From: XYD1-FULL-44-32 sp964433715
GTDB lineage: Bacteria; Patescibacteriota; Minisyncoccia; Phycocordibacterales; XYD1-FULL-46-19
Assembly (NCBI GenBank): GCA_964433715.1
Contig: CAYSSL010000004.1
Span: forward strand, 1-29,755
Length of the DNA: 29,755 nucleotides
Reading direction: 5' to 3'
Shown: positions 1-6,636 of the stretch, piece by piece
How positions within the stretch are numbered: position 1 is the stretch's first letter
Layout of the letters: the number at the start of each line of letters is the position of its first letter
Notes under the pieces: generated by a model
Database searches by the model: none
What the model saw: only the letters and a program-made list of their open reading frames with translations
What the model was told of the DNA's origin: nothing
Translations under genes and position numbers: made by a program

Positions 1-45
1 CAAACCAGCATTTTTTTGTTAAAACTATATAGTATTTAAGTCTAT

Positions 46-116
46 TGCGGGATCGTCTAATGGTAGGACGCGACCCTCTGAAGGTCGTTATCTTGGTTCG
101 AATCCAGGTCCCGCAG
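46..116 (+). tRNA. tRNA-Gln (anticodon CTG)
   Basis: A full cloverleaf can be drawn by eye. The acceptor stem is TGCGGGA pairing with TCCCGCA, the D stem is GTCT/GGAC, the anticodon stem is CGACC/GGTCG around loop CTCTGAA, and the T arm is CTTGG/CCAGG around TTCGAAT. The anticodon CTG is at 78-80. The U1-A72 closing pair is a known hallmark of bacterial tRNA-Gln and agrees with the anticodon. The 3' CCA is not encoded (CTA follows the discriminator G), so it must be added by a nucleotidyltransferase. The 3' end abuts the 23-base repeat that bounds the downstream cassette. Confidence 0.93.
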
Positions 117-137
117 CTAGGAGTTTTTTGTTAAAAA
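115..137. repeat. Left copy of 23-base direct repeat at tRNA 3' end
   Basis: This stretch, beginning AGCTAGGAG and running through a T6 tract into TTAAAAA, recurs at 1423-1445 with a single mismatch (G at 130, A at 1438). It begins inside the last two bases of tRNA-Gln, the place where site-specific elements commonly integrate. The two copies bound 138-1422. Joining the copies would place the tRNA directly upstream of the VOC gene at 1457, so the interior is probably an insertion. Confidence 0.75.
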
Positions 138-293
138 CGACGTGACTGTCGGGCTTGGATTCGAACGAAAGGTGGGTCGGAGGGAAAGCCACCGGGTTCC
201 CTCCGTGGAGGAGAGCACCGAGCAAAGCGAGGGTTGAGAACCGCCGGTTCTCAAAGCGCAGTCCTGAGCTTGTCGAAGGACGAGCAGTGAGAC

Positions 294-308
294 TCCAGGT
301 CCCGCAGC
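294..308 (+). repeat. Duplicated 3' end of tRNA-Gln
   Basis: TCCAGGTCCCGCAGC is identical to 103-117, the end of the T arm, the acceptor 3' strand and the first base past the tRNA. It has no matching 5' acceptor or anticodon arm, so it is a tRNA fragment and not a second gene. Such fragments are typical of repeated integration at a tRNA 3' end. Confidence 0.7.
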
Positions 309-329
309 CAACTCGTGATAGGTTATCAC

Positions 330-343
330 GCTCGAGACGCGTC
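330..343 (+). repeat. 14-base repeat left of the cassette genes
   Basis: GCTCGAGACGCGTC recurs as GCTCGAGATACGTC at 1336-1349, immediately after the second cassette gene. The core GCTCGAGA occurs a third time at 1410-1417. The two 14-mers tightly bracket the HEPN and C39-like genes inside the larger 23-base repeats. Confidence 0.55.
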
Positions 344-407
344 AAGGCTATGAATCCAGTGTTTTGTATAGAGCAATGATTTGAGTGACAGCGATATAAT
401 CGAGAAT

Positions 408-899
408 ATGGATATAAATGAAATTGAAAAACTTATTGATGGCGATCCTGATACCTTAATTCAAAAAGCGGCAGAGATGGGTATTGATTTCAGTGGATTA
501 AGTAAAGATATCGCTAGAGAGATAGTTAAGATAAAGTTTTCTCTTACTCAAGAGCAATTTGAGGCAGTTGATTTTGTTTTCTGGATATCTTATATGGTAG
601 AAAAGGATGCAGAAGATTTAATTACTTATCCAGAGGTTAAACTTGGCGCAAGGCAGGTGGCCATGGACACCATGATGGAAAGATTACATTTTGGAGATAA
701 AATCACAATTATAGAAAAACTTTATGCAAACAAGAAAGACAACTTATTGAAGCTGATGAGAAAAATACAAGACATGAGAAATGATATAGCCCACGGACGA
801 TTTGATGACCTGAATTACGGAGGTTATCATTTAAGCGATAACCGAGCTAGACTTAAACTAATAGCTCACTATAGAGATGTAATGAGAAAGAAAAACTAA
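408..899 (+). CDS. HEPN-like domain protein (possible RNase or toxin)
   Basis: A 163-residue protein from the ATG at 408; a TTG start at 381 would add nine residues. The ATG is preferred because a perfect TATAAT (395-400) ends seven bases before it, matching the start style of other genes here, and the TTG has no Shine-Dalgarno. The protein looks all-helical. Near the C-terminus it has RNDIAHG (R124 and H129 from this start), which fits the R-x4-6-H active-site motif of HEPN ribonucleases, with N after R as in the common RN-x3-H form. HEPN proteins are known in toxin-antitoxin and abortive-infection systems. The stop is immediately followed by the ATG of the next gene (TAAATG), so the two are probably translated together. 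The gene is AT-rich and lies between direct repeats next to a tRNA, suggesting horizontal transfer. Function beyond the fold is inference. Confidence 0.6.
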   Translation: MDINEIEKLIDGDPDTLIQKAAEMGIDFSGLSKDIAREIVKIKFSLTQEQFEAVDFVFWISYMVEKDAEDLITYPEVKLGARQVAMDTMMERLHFGDKITIIEKLYANKKDNLLKLMRKIQDMRNDIAHGRFDDLNYGGYHLSDNRARLKLIAHYRDVMRKKN

Positions 900-1331
900 A
901 TGAAAAAATTTCAACATCAAAAAGATTTGAATGGTTGTGGTATTGCGACTCTAGCGAATCTTTTACACATGGATTATGACAAAGTTAAGAAAGATTTTGA
1001 GAATAAGTTTTATACAATTGAAAGAGGTATAAATATAGCTGACATGGTCCGATATTTAAAGACAAAAGATTTAAATTATAAAAGTAAATTCTTTAACCAA
1101 AATAAGAAATACAAATACAATAAGGCTGAGGGTGATAAATATTCAAAAATTGTAAACTCGATAACTCTTATCGCAAAAAGTAAGAAATACCCTGTTGGGC
1201 ACTATCTACTAAGAACTAAAGATAGTTGGATTGATCCATGGATTGATTTACCAAGCATAGATAAAGTTAGAGCTGGTATACGGAAAACGTTACCGAATAA
1301 TGCTTGGTATGTTTTATATCCAATTTCTTAA
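900..1331 (+). CDS. C39-like cysteine peptidase domain protein
   Basis: A 143-residue protein that starts directly on the stop of the HEPN gene. The N-terminus has the papain-like C39 signature: Q7, then NGCGIA with C13, followed by a helix and a short 'LLHMDYDKV' segment. GHYLL gives H101, and WIDPW gives D112. Q7-C13-H101-D112 can serve as oxyanion-hole residue and catalytic triad. In known families such domains cleave double-glycine leaders of exported peptides or process other substrates. There is no membrane segment or ABC transporter domain attached, so it is a soluble stand-alone domain. Paired with a HEPN protein it could act as a protease that activates or removes a partner; that is inference. 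The gene is AT-rich, as its partner is, with no downstream T-tract terminator; an 8-bp inverted repeat follows at 1351-1383. Confidence 0.6.
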   Translation: MKKFQHQKDLNGCGIATLANLLHMDYDKVKKDFENKFYTIERGINIADMVRYLKTKDLNYKSKFFNQNKKYKYNKAEGDKYSKIVNSITLIAKSKKYPVGHYLLRTKDSWIDPWIDLPSIDKVRAGIRKTLPNNAWYVLYPIS

Positions 1332-1335
1332 ATGT

Positions 1336-1349
1336 GCTCGAGATACGTC
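1336..1349 (+). repeat. 14-base repeat right of the cassette genes
   Basis: GCTCGAGATACGTC matches 330-343 at 12 of 14 positions and follows the C39-like stop by four bases. Directly after it come an inverted repeat TTGGCGGA/TCCGCCAA (1351-1358 and 1376-1383, 17-base loop) and a small AACCG/CGGTT hairpin (1393-1406). Confidence 0.5.
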
Positions 1350-1422
1350 GTTGGCGGAGTGTAAAATAGAGTTAATCCGCCAAGCAGGGCTTAACCGACC
1401 ACGGTTCTAGCTCGAGATGGCC

Positions 1423-1445
1423 AGCTAGGAGTTTTTTATTAAAAA
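1423..1445. repeat. Right copy of 23-base direct repeat
   Basis: It matches 115-137 at 22 of 23 bases. The sequence just to its left also faintly recalls the tRNA T arm and acceptor (GGTTC..., CCAGC). It ends 11 bases before the VOC gene and marks the right edge of the putative insert. Confidence 0.72.
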
Positions 1446-1456
1446 TAACTACACAT

Positions 1457-1939
1457 ATGAACACAATCCAAAAAAACACCATTTGTCTCTGGTTTGATAA
1501 AGAAGCCGAAGCGGCGGCCAACTTTTACGCTGCCACTTTCCCCGACAGCAAAGTAACTAATGTCTTTAAAGCGCCGAGTGACTTTCCGGGCGGCAAGGCA
1601 GGTGATGTGCTCACAGTAGAGTTTACTGTCTGTGGCATTCCTTGTGTCGGTCTAAACGGGGGGCCCACTTTTAAACAAAGCGAAGCCTTTTCTTTTCAGA
1701 TCTCGACCGACAATCAGGAAGAAACCGACCGCTATTGGAACGCGATAGTGGGTAACGGCGGAAAGGAGAGTGAATGTGGGTGGTGCAAAGACCGCTGGGG
1801 GCTGTCGTGGCAGATCACACCCCGCACCCCAATGGAAGCATTTGCCGCCGGTGGTGACGAAGCCAAACGGGCTTTTGACGCAATGATGACCATGAAAAAA
1901 ATTGATGCGGCGGTTATTGACCAAGCCAGACAGGGTTAA
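1457..1939 (+). CDS. VOC-superfamily protein, PhnB / 3-dmu-9_3-mt type
   Basis: A 160-residue protein with the layout of the small vicinal-oxygen-chelate family once annotated as 3-demethylubiquinone-9 3-methyltransferase. It opens with 'NTICLWFDKEAEAAANFYAA', has the 'PSDFPGGKAGDVLTVEF' segment, and later 'CGWCKDRWGLSWQITP', all typical of this group. Members form metal-binding or degenerate VOC dimers; most lack a proven reaction, and a methyltransferase role is not supported by structure. It is usually cytosolic. It starts at ATG 1457 without a Shine-Dalgarno, just past the right 23-base repeat, so it was probably the native neighbour of tRNA-Gln before the insertion. GC-richer than the cassette. 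Confidence 0.8.
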   Translation: MNTIQKNTICLWFDKEAEAAANFYAATFPDSKVTNVFKAPSDFPGGKAGDVLTVEFTVCGIPCVGLNGGPTFKQSEAFSFQISTDNQEETDRYWNAIVGNGGKESECGWCKDRWGLSWQITPRTPMEAFAAGGDEAKRAFDAMMTMKKIDAAVIDQARQG

Positions 1940-1982
1940 AAAATAACCACGACCTTACTAATTATTTTCTTGTGGCGTAGCT

Positions 1983-2624
1983 ATGAAAATCAAAAAAATT
2001 GGCCACTGTTGTCTCTTGATACAAACAGAAAAACTTACAATCCTCACTGATCCAGGAGCCTTTTCGACTGATCAGAATTTAATTACGGGAATTGATGTCG
2101 TTCTCATTACCCATGAGCATGCCGATCATCTTCATATAGATTCACTCAAAGAGGTTCTAAAAAATAATCCTGAAGTTAAAGTGTTCACGAACGCTAGTGT
2201 TGGTAAAAAACTTGATGAAGTTAATATCCCGTACTCACTCCTTGAAGGAGGAGATCAGATAAAAATTTTAGGTCTTACCCTTGAAGCATTTGACTGTAGA
2301 CACGAAGAAATTTTTGAAGAAATTGGTCAGGTACAAAATACTGGCTACCTTATTGATAGCAAACTTTTTTATCCCGGTGATTCGTTCTGCAATCCAGAAA
2401 AGCCTGTAGATATCTTGGCGTTACCTGTCGCAGGTCCGTGGTGCAAAATCCCTGATGCTATTCGGTATGCTTTGTCTGTAAAACCAAAAAAAGTATTTCC
2501 TGTGCACGATGGAATGTTGCAGACGCAACGAATAGGAGGTTCACACAAAATACCGGAGAAAGTGCTTACTGAAAACGGAATTGAGTTTATTGTGATGAAC
2601 GAAGGTGACGAGAAAGAATTTTAG
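1983..2624 (+). CDS. UlaG-like metallo-beta-lactamase-fold hydrolase
   Basis: A 213-residue MBL-fold protein. The metal-binding motif THEHADH is present (H44, H46, D48, H49), with H107 (DCRHEE), D133 (YPGDSF) and H175 (FPVHDG) as the further ligands, so the two-metal site is complete. The short N-terminal 'KIGHCCLLIQTEKLTILTDPG' strand pair is typical of the UlaG/YcjY-like subgroup, which includes lactonases and nuclease-like enzymes; the substrate cannot be read from sequence. It starts 43 bases after the VOC gene with no clear Shine-Dalgarno or promoter, so it may be co-transcribed with it. Normal length for a stand-alone domain; cytosolic. Confidence 0.85.
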   Translation: MKIKKIGHCCLLIQTEKLTILTDPGAFSTDQNLITGIDVVLITHEHADHLHIDSLKEVLKNNPEVKVFTNASVGKKLDEVNIPYSLLEGGDQIKILGLTLEAFDCRHEEIFEEIGQVQNTGYLIDSKLFYPGDSFCNPEKPVDILALPVAGPWCKIPDAIRYALSVKPKKVFPVHDGMLQTQRIGGSHKIPEKVLTENGIEFIVMNEGDEKEF

Positions 2625-2723
2625 GTAGACCAAGACATGTTAAGAATGACAAAAATTATTCGTTACTTTGCATAGTTAAATAAATGTGGTAAAATATTTT
2701 GGTTGATAATTTGACTCCAGTTT

Positions 2724-2729
2724 TATAAT
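2724..2729 (+). promoter_or_regulatory. -10 box of the four-gene operon
   Basis: A perfect TATAAT ends 11 bases before the GTG start at 2741. The best upstream partner is TTGATA at 2703-2708 with a short 15-base spacer, so the -35 is uncertain. A start point about 7 bases downstream would leave almost no leader. Confidence 0.5.
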
Positions 2730-2740
2730 TTTAAGAGACC

Positions 2741-3376
2741 GTGAAAAAAAATAACTTACATGTTGCAGTACCCGACATTCTTTTGTTGGCGCACAGGCAG
2801 GGAAGTATTCTGTCTGTAGTTCTTTTTGGCTCATCCTTATATAGTTACGATCCAAAAGATGTTGATCTTGCTGTTGTCACAGCACCAGGACGCTTTGATG
2901 AATTTGTAAATTTACTGATAGGCGATGATTCTCTGTTAAAATATGACATTTCCCTTATTAAAAGCGAGGAGATCGATTATAATAAAAGGTTTTATTTTGG
3001 TGGGCATGGACAATATTTGGTCGAATCATTTAGAAAAGGCAGGGTCTTGGTCGGCAAAAATTTATTCGAAAATTACCACCTAACTACCGTGAAAGATATA
3101 AAGTCATCTATTTTTGATAGGATGAAAGAGTATATTTATATCCTGAGGAAGGGGTATTTTGATAAAATCGCTGAAAATAAATTCTATTCCAGATATAACA
3201 AAATGCTAAAATTGTCAGCCTTTCTCCTTACAGACGAATACGTTTTTCCGGAGGTATTAAGTAGTGATATTGAGACTGTACGAGGTAGCTTGGTTGAAAC
3301 CGGTTGTGTGTTTACAGATGATAAAAAAAGAAATATTGAAAATTTATGGATAAAAATAAACGAGCGGTATTTATAA
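2741..3376 (+). CDS. Nucleotidyltransferase-fold protein
   Basis: A 211-residue protein starting at GTG. It has the polymerase-beta-like nucleotidyltransferase motif: VVLFGSS (G30-S31-S32) followed by DVDLAVV with D40 and D42 as metal-binding carboxylates. The roughly 130-residue remainder is helical and may be a substrate or partner domain. Relatives include minimal nucleotidyltransferases that AMPylate or otherwise tag targets, and antibiotic-modifying enzymes; the sequence does not say which. It is the first gene of a four-gene operon and its 3' end overlaps the next gene by 31 bases, so translation is probably coupled. AT-rich compared with the housekeeping genes. Family confidence is good, function is open. 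Confidence 0.72.
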   Translation: MKKNNLHVAVPDILLLAHRQGSILSVVLFGSSLYSYDPKDVDLAVVTAPGRFDEFVNLLIGDDSLLKYDISLIKSEEIDYNKRFYFGGHGQYLVESFRKGRVLVGKNLFENYHLTTVKDIKSSIFDRMKEYIYILRKGYFDKIAENKFYSRYNKMLKLSAFLLTDEYVFPEVLSSDIETVRGSLVETGCVFTDDKKRNIENLWIKINERYL

Positions 3377-4116
3377 CAGGTGGCACGTCGGGGATTGGTC
3401 TTGCGATGGTTAAAAAATATCTCCACGAAGGATGTTTTGTTGTTATTAATTATTGCAATGGAGGAAAGAAGGTTTCGCTGGTTAAAGAAGAGCTTTCTGA
3501 TCTTGGCTATCACGAGGGCTGTGATTATGTATTTTTTCGTGCCGACGTAGGTGATGAAGAAACGTTAACCCAAAAATTTACGGAAATTTCCGAAAATATT
3601 TTAGAAAATATTGATACTTTGATCAACAATGCGGGCATTCTAAAAAGGGGTAAAATTCTGGAACTCAAACAGTCGGATTGGATCGAAGTGTTTAATGTTA
3701 ATGTGTTTGGCATAATAAATCTTTCTAAATTATTGTCAGTCAAGTGTCCGAATCTTACGAATATAATCAATATAGGCAGTATTCGTGGCGAACCGGCCAT
3801 TTCGCGTTGTAATAATGTTGCTTATTCAATCAGCAAATCCTCTATACCCACACTCACCGCTGTAATAGCAAAAACTCTTGGTCCAAAAGTGAGGGTTAAT
3901 GCTATTTTGCCCGGAACAATCAATACACCTCAGCGGCAAGGTATTTCCCCAGAAGAATTAGTTCTTTATGGAGAAACAAACAGTATTATCAAACGGCTCG
4001 GAAAACCTGAAGAAGTCGCAGAGCTTTGTTACTTCATAACCTCGGATAAGGGGTCATATATTACCGGGTCTTCGATTGTGATCGACGGGGGATATATGGT
4101 TAACTATATAAAATAA
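3346..4116 (+). CDS. Short-chain dehydrogenase/reductase
   Basis: A 256-residue classical SDR. The nucleotide-binding motif TGGTSGIG is at 11-18, NNAG at 94-97, and the catalytic residues are S145, Y160 and K164 (YSISK). The C-terminus 'GSSIVIDGGYMVNY' is the usual SDR ending. It resembles 3-oxoacyl-ACP reductase (FabG)-type enzymes, but in this setting a tailoring or sugar/polyol substrate is as likely. The ATG lies inside the preceding gene (31-base overlap); starting later would remove the first Rossmann strand, so the overlap is real. Three bases separate it from the methyltransferase downstream. Confidence 0.88.
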   Translation: MDKNKRAVFITGGTSGIGLAMVKKYLHEGCFVVINYCNGGKKVSLVKEELSDLGYHEGCDYVFFRADVGDEETLTQKFTEISENILENIDTLINNAGILKRGKILELKQSDWIEVFNVNVFGIINLSKLLSVKCPNLTNIINIGSIRGEPAISRCNNVAYSISKSSIPTLTAVIAKTLGPKVRVNAILPGTINTPQRQGISPEELVLYGETNSIIKRLGKPEEVAELCYFITSDKGSYITGSSIVIDGGYMVNYIK

Positions 4117-4119
4117 ATT

Positions 4120-4779
4120 ATGAAAAGGGGTTTTGGCACAAATTTTCATTCTGTGTATAAAAGTAGCCCAGAGCTATATCACGTTTTTAGTTCAGCAGAG
4201 ATATTTTCCTCGGAACTAATGGGAAGGCTTAAGGAATTATTTACTGGGGATATAATGCTAGATGTCGCCTGCGGAACATGTCATAAAACCAATCTGTTTT
4301 CGAGTTATTTTAAGAAAGTATATGGTTTAGACGTGTCAGCTTCACTGCTCGACTACGGTAGAAAAAGGTACGGAAAGAATAAAAAACTTAATTTTATTTT
4401 GTCATCTGCTGCGAGTATACCTTTATTAGATAAAAGCGTTGATACAATTTTTGTAAGCTGGGGCTCCTTTCCATTAACAAAGACAATAAGGGAAATGAAA
4501 AGGGTGCTTGCTCCAAAGGGTGTCATTTTAAGAATAGGTGCTTCAGGAGAGGATGATTTTACAAAACTTTTTCCTGATTTTGATTTGAAAAGGATAAAAA
4601 GAATACAGAGACAATTTGAGATGGAGGGTTTTTCTAAAGAAGAGTATAATGTAAATATTACGTTTAATAGCTTGAAAATTGCCAAGAAAGTTTTAAGCAA
4701 AATCTTGCATATAAATTCAAGTAATATTACTTCAGACGTGTTACAGCACCGTATCGCGTTGTATTCTTATACGAATTAA
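4120..4779 (+). CDS. Class I SAM-dependent methyltransferase
   Basis: A 219-residue protein with a Rossmann-type methyltransferase fold. Motif I is LDVACGTCHKTN (residues 47-58), the acidic residue after strand 2 is D71 (VYGLDVS), and a post-I segment 'FILSSAASIPLLDKSVDTIFV' resembles the Methyltransf_11 family. The strand-4 'D-x-I-F-V' is present. The C-terminal portion is lysine-rich with no extra domain. The acceptor could be a small molecule or lipid; none can be named. Third gene of the operon, 3 bases after the SDR stop and 8 before the hydrolase start. AT-rich codon use, as for its neighbours. Confidence 0.82.
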   Translation: MKRGFGTNFHSVYKSSPELYHVFSSAEIFSSELMGRLKELFTGDIMLDVACGTCHKTNLFSSYFKKVYGLDVSASLLDYGRKRYGKNKKLNFILSSAASIPLLDKSVDTIFVSWGSFPLTKTIREMKRVLAPKGVILRIGASGEDDFTKLFPDFDLKRIKRIQRQFEMEGFSKEEYNVNITFNSLKIAKKVLSKILHINSSNITSDVLQHRIALYSYTN

Positions 4780-4787
4780 ATAAGTTT

Positions 4788-5573
4788 ATGATTGTATATA
4801 AAATAAAATGGAAGTCGTATATTGCCGATCTTTATGTTCCCGACCAAGAGATACGTAATGTTGTTGTATTGGTACCGGGGTTACCCAAGTCTTCCAATCC
4901 TGAAAAAATAGTTAAAGCATTTCTGTCGGCTGGCTCTGTGGTGCTTTATCCGAATTTTTCTGGAATGTTTGATAGCGATGGTCGGTTTGACGCTGTTCAG
5001 TGCAGCAAGGATGTCACCGAATTTATTGAGTGGGCTCACCAGCCTGAAGTGACAGAACTTTATTTTGAGAAAAAAATCGAATTAAATTTAAATAAAAAGG
5101 TCGTCCTTGTGGGAATGAGTTTTGGAGCTGCTGTTTCTTTACTTGCTTGCAACGATCGTGTGGATAAATTAATACTTCTATCTCCATCTTTGCTTTTTAA
5201 TCACGATGAAATCAATCAAATTATTAAATTTGATTTTAGAAGTCAGATGGATTACCTAATGTTCTTTTTAAAAAGGGCATTTCCACATACATACAGAATT
5301 GAATCGTTTGAATCGCTTGGTCAGTTCCTTCATGGTGAGCTAGATTATTTACAGCGTAAAAACATCGAGCAGTCACTTAATAAATTAAAATCAAGCACTC
5401 TTGTCGTTCATGGGAAGTTAGATTTCTCCGTTCCTTGGCAGATTTCTGATGAACTCAGAAAATCAACGAATAACGCACTTATCGAATGGAAATTTTTCAA
5501 GGTCGCTCATAGCGTATCTTCTTACAGCAAAAGAGCTCTGGATACAATCACTAATTTTCTAAAAGAAGAGTAG
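4788..5573 (+). CDS. Alpha/beta hydrolase
   Basis: A 261-residue alpha/beta hydrolase. The nucleophile elbow is GMSFGA with S111; HGKLDFSVP supplies acid D212, and VAHS supplies H241, so the triad is complete. VPGLPKSSNP near residue 30 is the oxyanion loop. It resembles serine esterase/acyl-transferase enzymes more than proteases. No signal peptide, so cytosolic. Last gene of the operon: 44 bases downstream the reverse-strand gene begins its 3' end, with that gene's terminator in between. Together with the nucleotidyltransferase, SDR and methyltransferase it may form a small modification or biosynthetic route (inference). Confidence 0.82.
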   Translation: MIVYKIKWKSYIADLYVPDQEIRNVVVLVPGLPKSSNPEKIVKAFLSAGSVVLYPNFSGMFDSDGRFDAVQCSKDVTEFIEWAHQPEVTELYFEKKIELNLNKKVVLVGMSFGAAVSLLACNDRVDKLILLSPSLLFNHDEINQIIKFDFRSQMDYLMFFLKRAFPHTYRIESFESLGQFLHGELDYLQRKNIEQSLNKLKSSTLVVHGKLDFSVPWQISDELRKSTNNALIEWKFFKVAHSVSSYSKRALDTITNFLKEE

Positions 5574-5583
5574 CGGCTTACAT

Positions 5584-5613
5584 AAAAAAAGGAGCCGACC
5601 TAGGTCAAGCTCC
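5584..5613 (-). terminator. Terminator of reverse-strand gene 5618-6484
   Basis: On the reverse strand the hairpin GGAGC...GCTCC encloses the palindrome GACCTAGGTC and is followed by seven T. It sits just past the stop of the 5618-6484 gene and also separates it from the convergent hydrolase. Confidence 0.75.
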
Positions 5614-5617
5614 CATT

Positions 5618-6484
5618 CTAATATCGCCAGCTTTTGAGAGAGACTTTCAACTCCTTTCTTTTTGTGCTCAAACTTTTACCCAACAGTTTTACCTGTGAAG
5701 GTGAACAGCTTGATATGGGAGTGGACCCATCGAGCCAAACGATCGGAAGTGCTTTCAGGTGTATGTTAATGTCTGGACACATCACCTTTGCTAGGGCGGA
5801 AATGAAGAAAGCTTTGTCTTGGACTTTCTGCACGTAATGCAGCGTTACATCATTGTCGCTCTCAGTCTTTGAGAGATAAACAATCATCGCAGACCAGATG
5901 ATTTGGTATCGAATACCAAACTCGACCTCTTCGCATAAAAGCTTAGTCGACTCCTTCTGCTTACTAATCTTGTGCGTTTTTGTTTGTCGCGCCAAGAAAT
6001 GAGCAAGATCAGACGCTGCCCATTTGCGGTTGGAAACGAATCCGTCCGCAGAAGGCCAGGCTATATCAGACAGAAGCACCTCCTGAACTTTTTGACGCAA
6101 CTCCGTTCCGCAGTAGACGCATTTGTTGTCGACTACTCTGCGTAAGTCAAACATCCGAACATTCTCCAGCTCTTCATACGATCCGCACTCGCACGATCGA
6201 ACTCCCATTGTTTTTTTGTACGGGGAGAGAGTCTTATCGATAATGGACGGCGCGCCCCGAATGAAATCAGGATCCGAGTCATAAATAACTCGCCCAAAAG
6301 AACCGAGTTTGAGCGACAAGTTTTCTATGTACTCTGCGGTCTGAGTGACGGCATCTGTCGCCTTGATATCGCTTAGACACAGTACCTTTTTTCCGGTCTC
6401 TTCCAGTGCGATAGAGATTGGTGTGAGTAAGTACTCACACCTAACGTCGACCCTTGGCCTCAACGGCAAGGATAGGTGGATCAT
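5618..6484 (-). CDS. Hypothetical zinc-ribbon protein, possibly degenerate class I aaRS-like
   Basis: A 288-residue protein not confidently recognised. Four cysteines, C98-x-C100 and C122-x2-C125, form a likely zinc ribbon. The N-terminal order (hydrophobic strand with 'LPLRP', then a helix, then 'VLCLSDIKATD', then 'VIYDSD', then the zinc insert, then 'RYQIIW') vaguely recalls class I aminoacyl-tRNA synthetases of the Glu or class I Lys kind. HIGH and KMSKS motifs are absent, so a catalytic synthetase is unlikely; this resemblance is weak inference. The start is well supported: AAGGGGGT lies just upstream of the ATG, preceded by a reverse-strand promoter (6529-6557). Its strong promoter, Shine-Dalgarno and terminator contrast with the surrounding genes. 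A stand-alone unit; no operon partner. Confidence 0.55.
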   Translation of the reverse strand: MIHLSLPLRPRVDVRCEYLLTPISIALEETGKKVLCLSDIKATDAVTQTAEYIENLSLKLGSFGRVIYDSDPDFIRGAPSIIDKTLSPYKKTMGVRSCECGSYEELENVRMFDLRRVVDNKCVYCGTELRQKVQEVLLSDIAWPSADGFVSNRKWAASDLAHFLARQTKTHKISKQKESTKLLCEEVEFGIRYQIIWSAMIVYLSKTESDNDVTLHYVQKVQDKAFFISALAKVMCPDINIHLKALPIVWLDGSTPISSCSPSQVKLLGKSLSTKRKELKVSLKSWRY

Positions 6485-6528
6485 TTTTACCCCCTTCTTT
6501 TTAAAGGTACAATAAACCAGCTACAATT

Positions 6529-6557
6529 ATTTTAACACAAATATTATATTTACGCAA
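6529..6557 (-). promoter_or_regulatory. Promoter of reverse-strand gene 5618-6484
   Basis: Reading the reverse strand, TTGCGT (6557-6552) and TAAAAT (6534-6529) are separated by exactly 17 bases. Transcription would start near 6522 and give a leader of about 38 bases carrying the AAGGGGGT ribosome-binding site. Confidence 0.7.
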
Positions 6558-6623
6558 TATTTAAAATTGACGGACTTTTGAGAAATTATTGATCGATTCT
6601 AACAATCTAACTCATTTTTCTAC

Positions 6624-6629
6624 TATAAT
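6624..6629 (+). promoter_or_regulatory. -10 box before the GNAT gene
   Basis: A perfect TATAAT ends seven bases before ATG 6637. No good -35 is seen at 17 bases. It overlaps the alternative ATG at 6628, which would be excluded if transcription begins here. Confidence 0.45.
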
Positions 6630-6636
6630 GGAGTCT

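Larger units (their letters stand above)
117..380. other. Non-coding stretch of hairpins and tRNA-derived sequence
   Basis: No convincing gene is present. The stretch holds four inverted repeats in a row: an 8-bp stem 179-186/197-204, a 9-bp stem 234-242/246-254 with loop GCC, a stem in GTCCT...AGGAC at 261-281, and a 7-bp stem 314-320/324-330 with loop GGT. Bases 294-308 repeat the last 15 bases around the tRNA-Gln 3' end (103-117) exactly, and 158-167 is the reverse complement of the T-loop sequence. The open frames across it translate repeat sequence and are not considered genes. Confidence 0.6.

Noticed and set aside
88..345. Reverse-strand open frame of 85 codons (and the overlapping forward frames) around the tRNA
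   Set aside because: It reads through the tRNA antisense strand and several hairpins; stretches such as RPSTSSG and AAGPGFEPR are typical translations of repeats and tRNA antisense, not of a protein gene.
1351..1425. Possible second tRNA-like fold before the right repeat
   Set aside because: An inverted repeat TTGGCGGA/TCCGCCAA and a small AACCG/CGGTT hairpin are present, but no acceptor pairing or anticodon arm can be formed.
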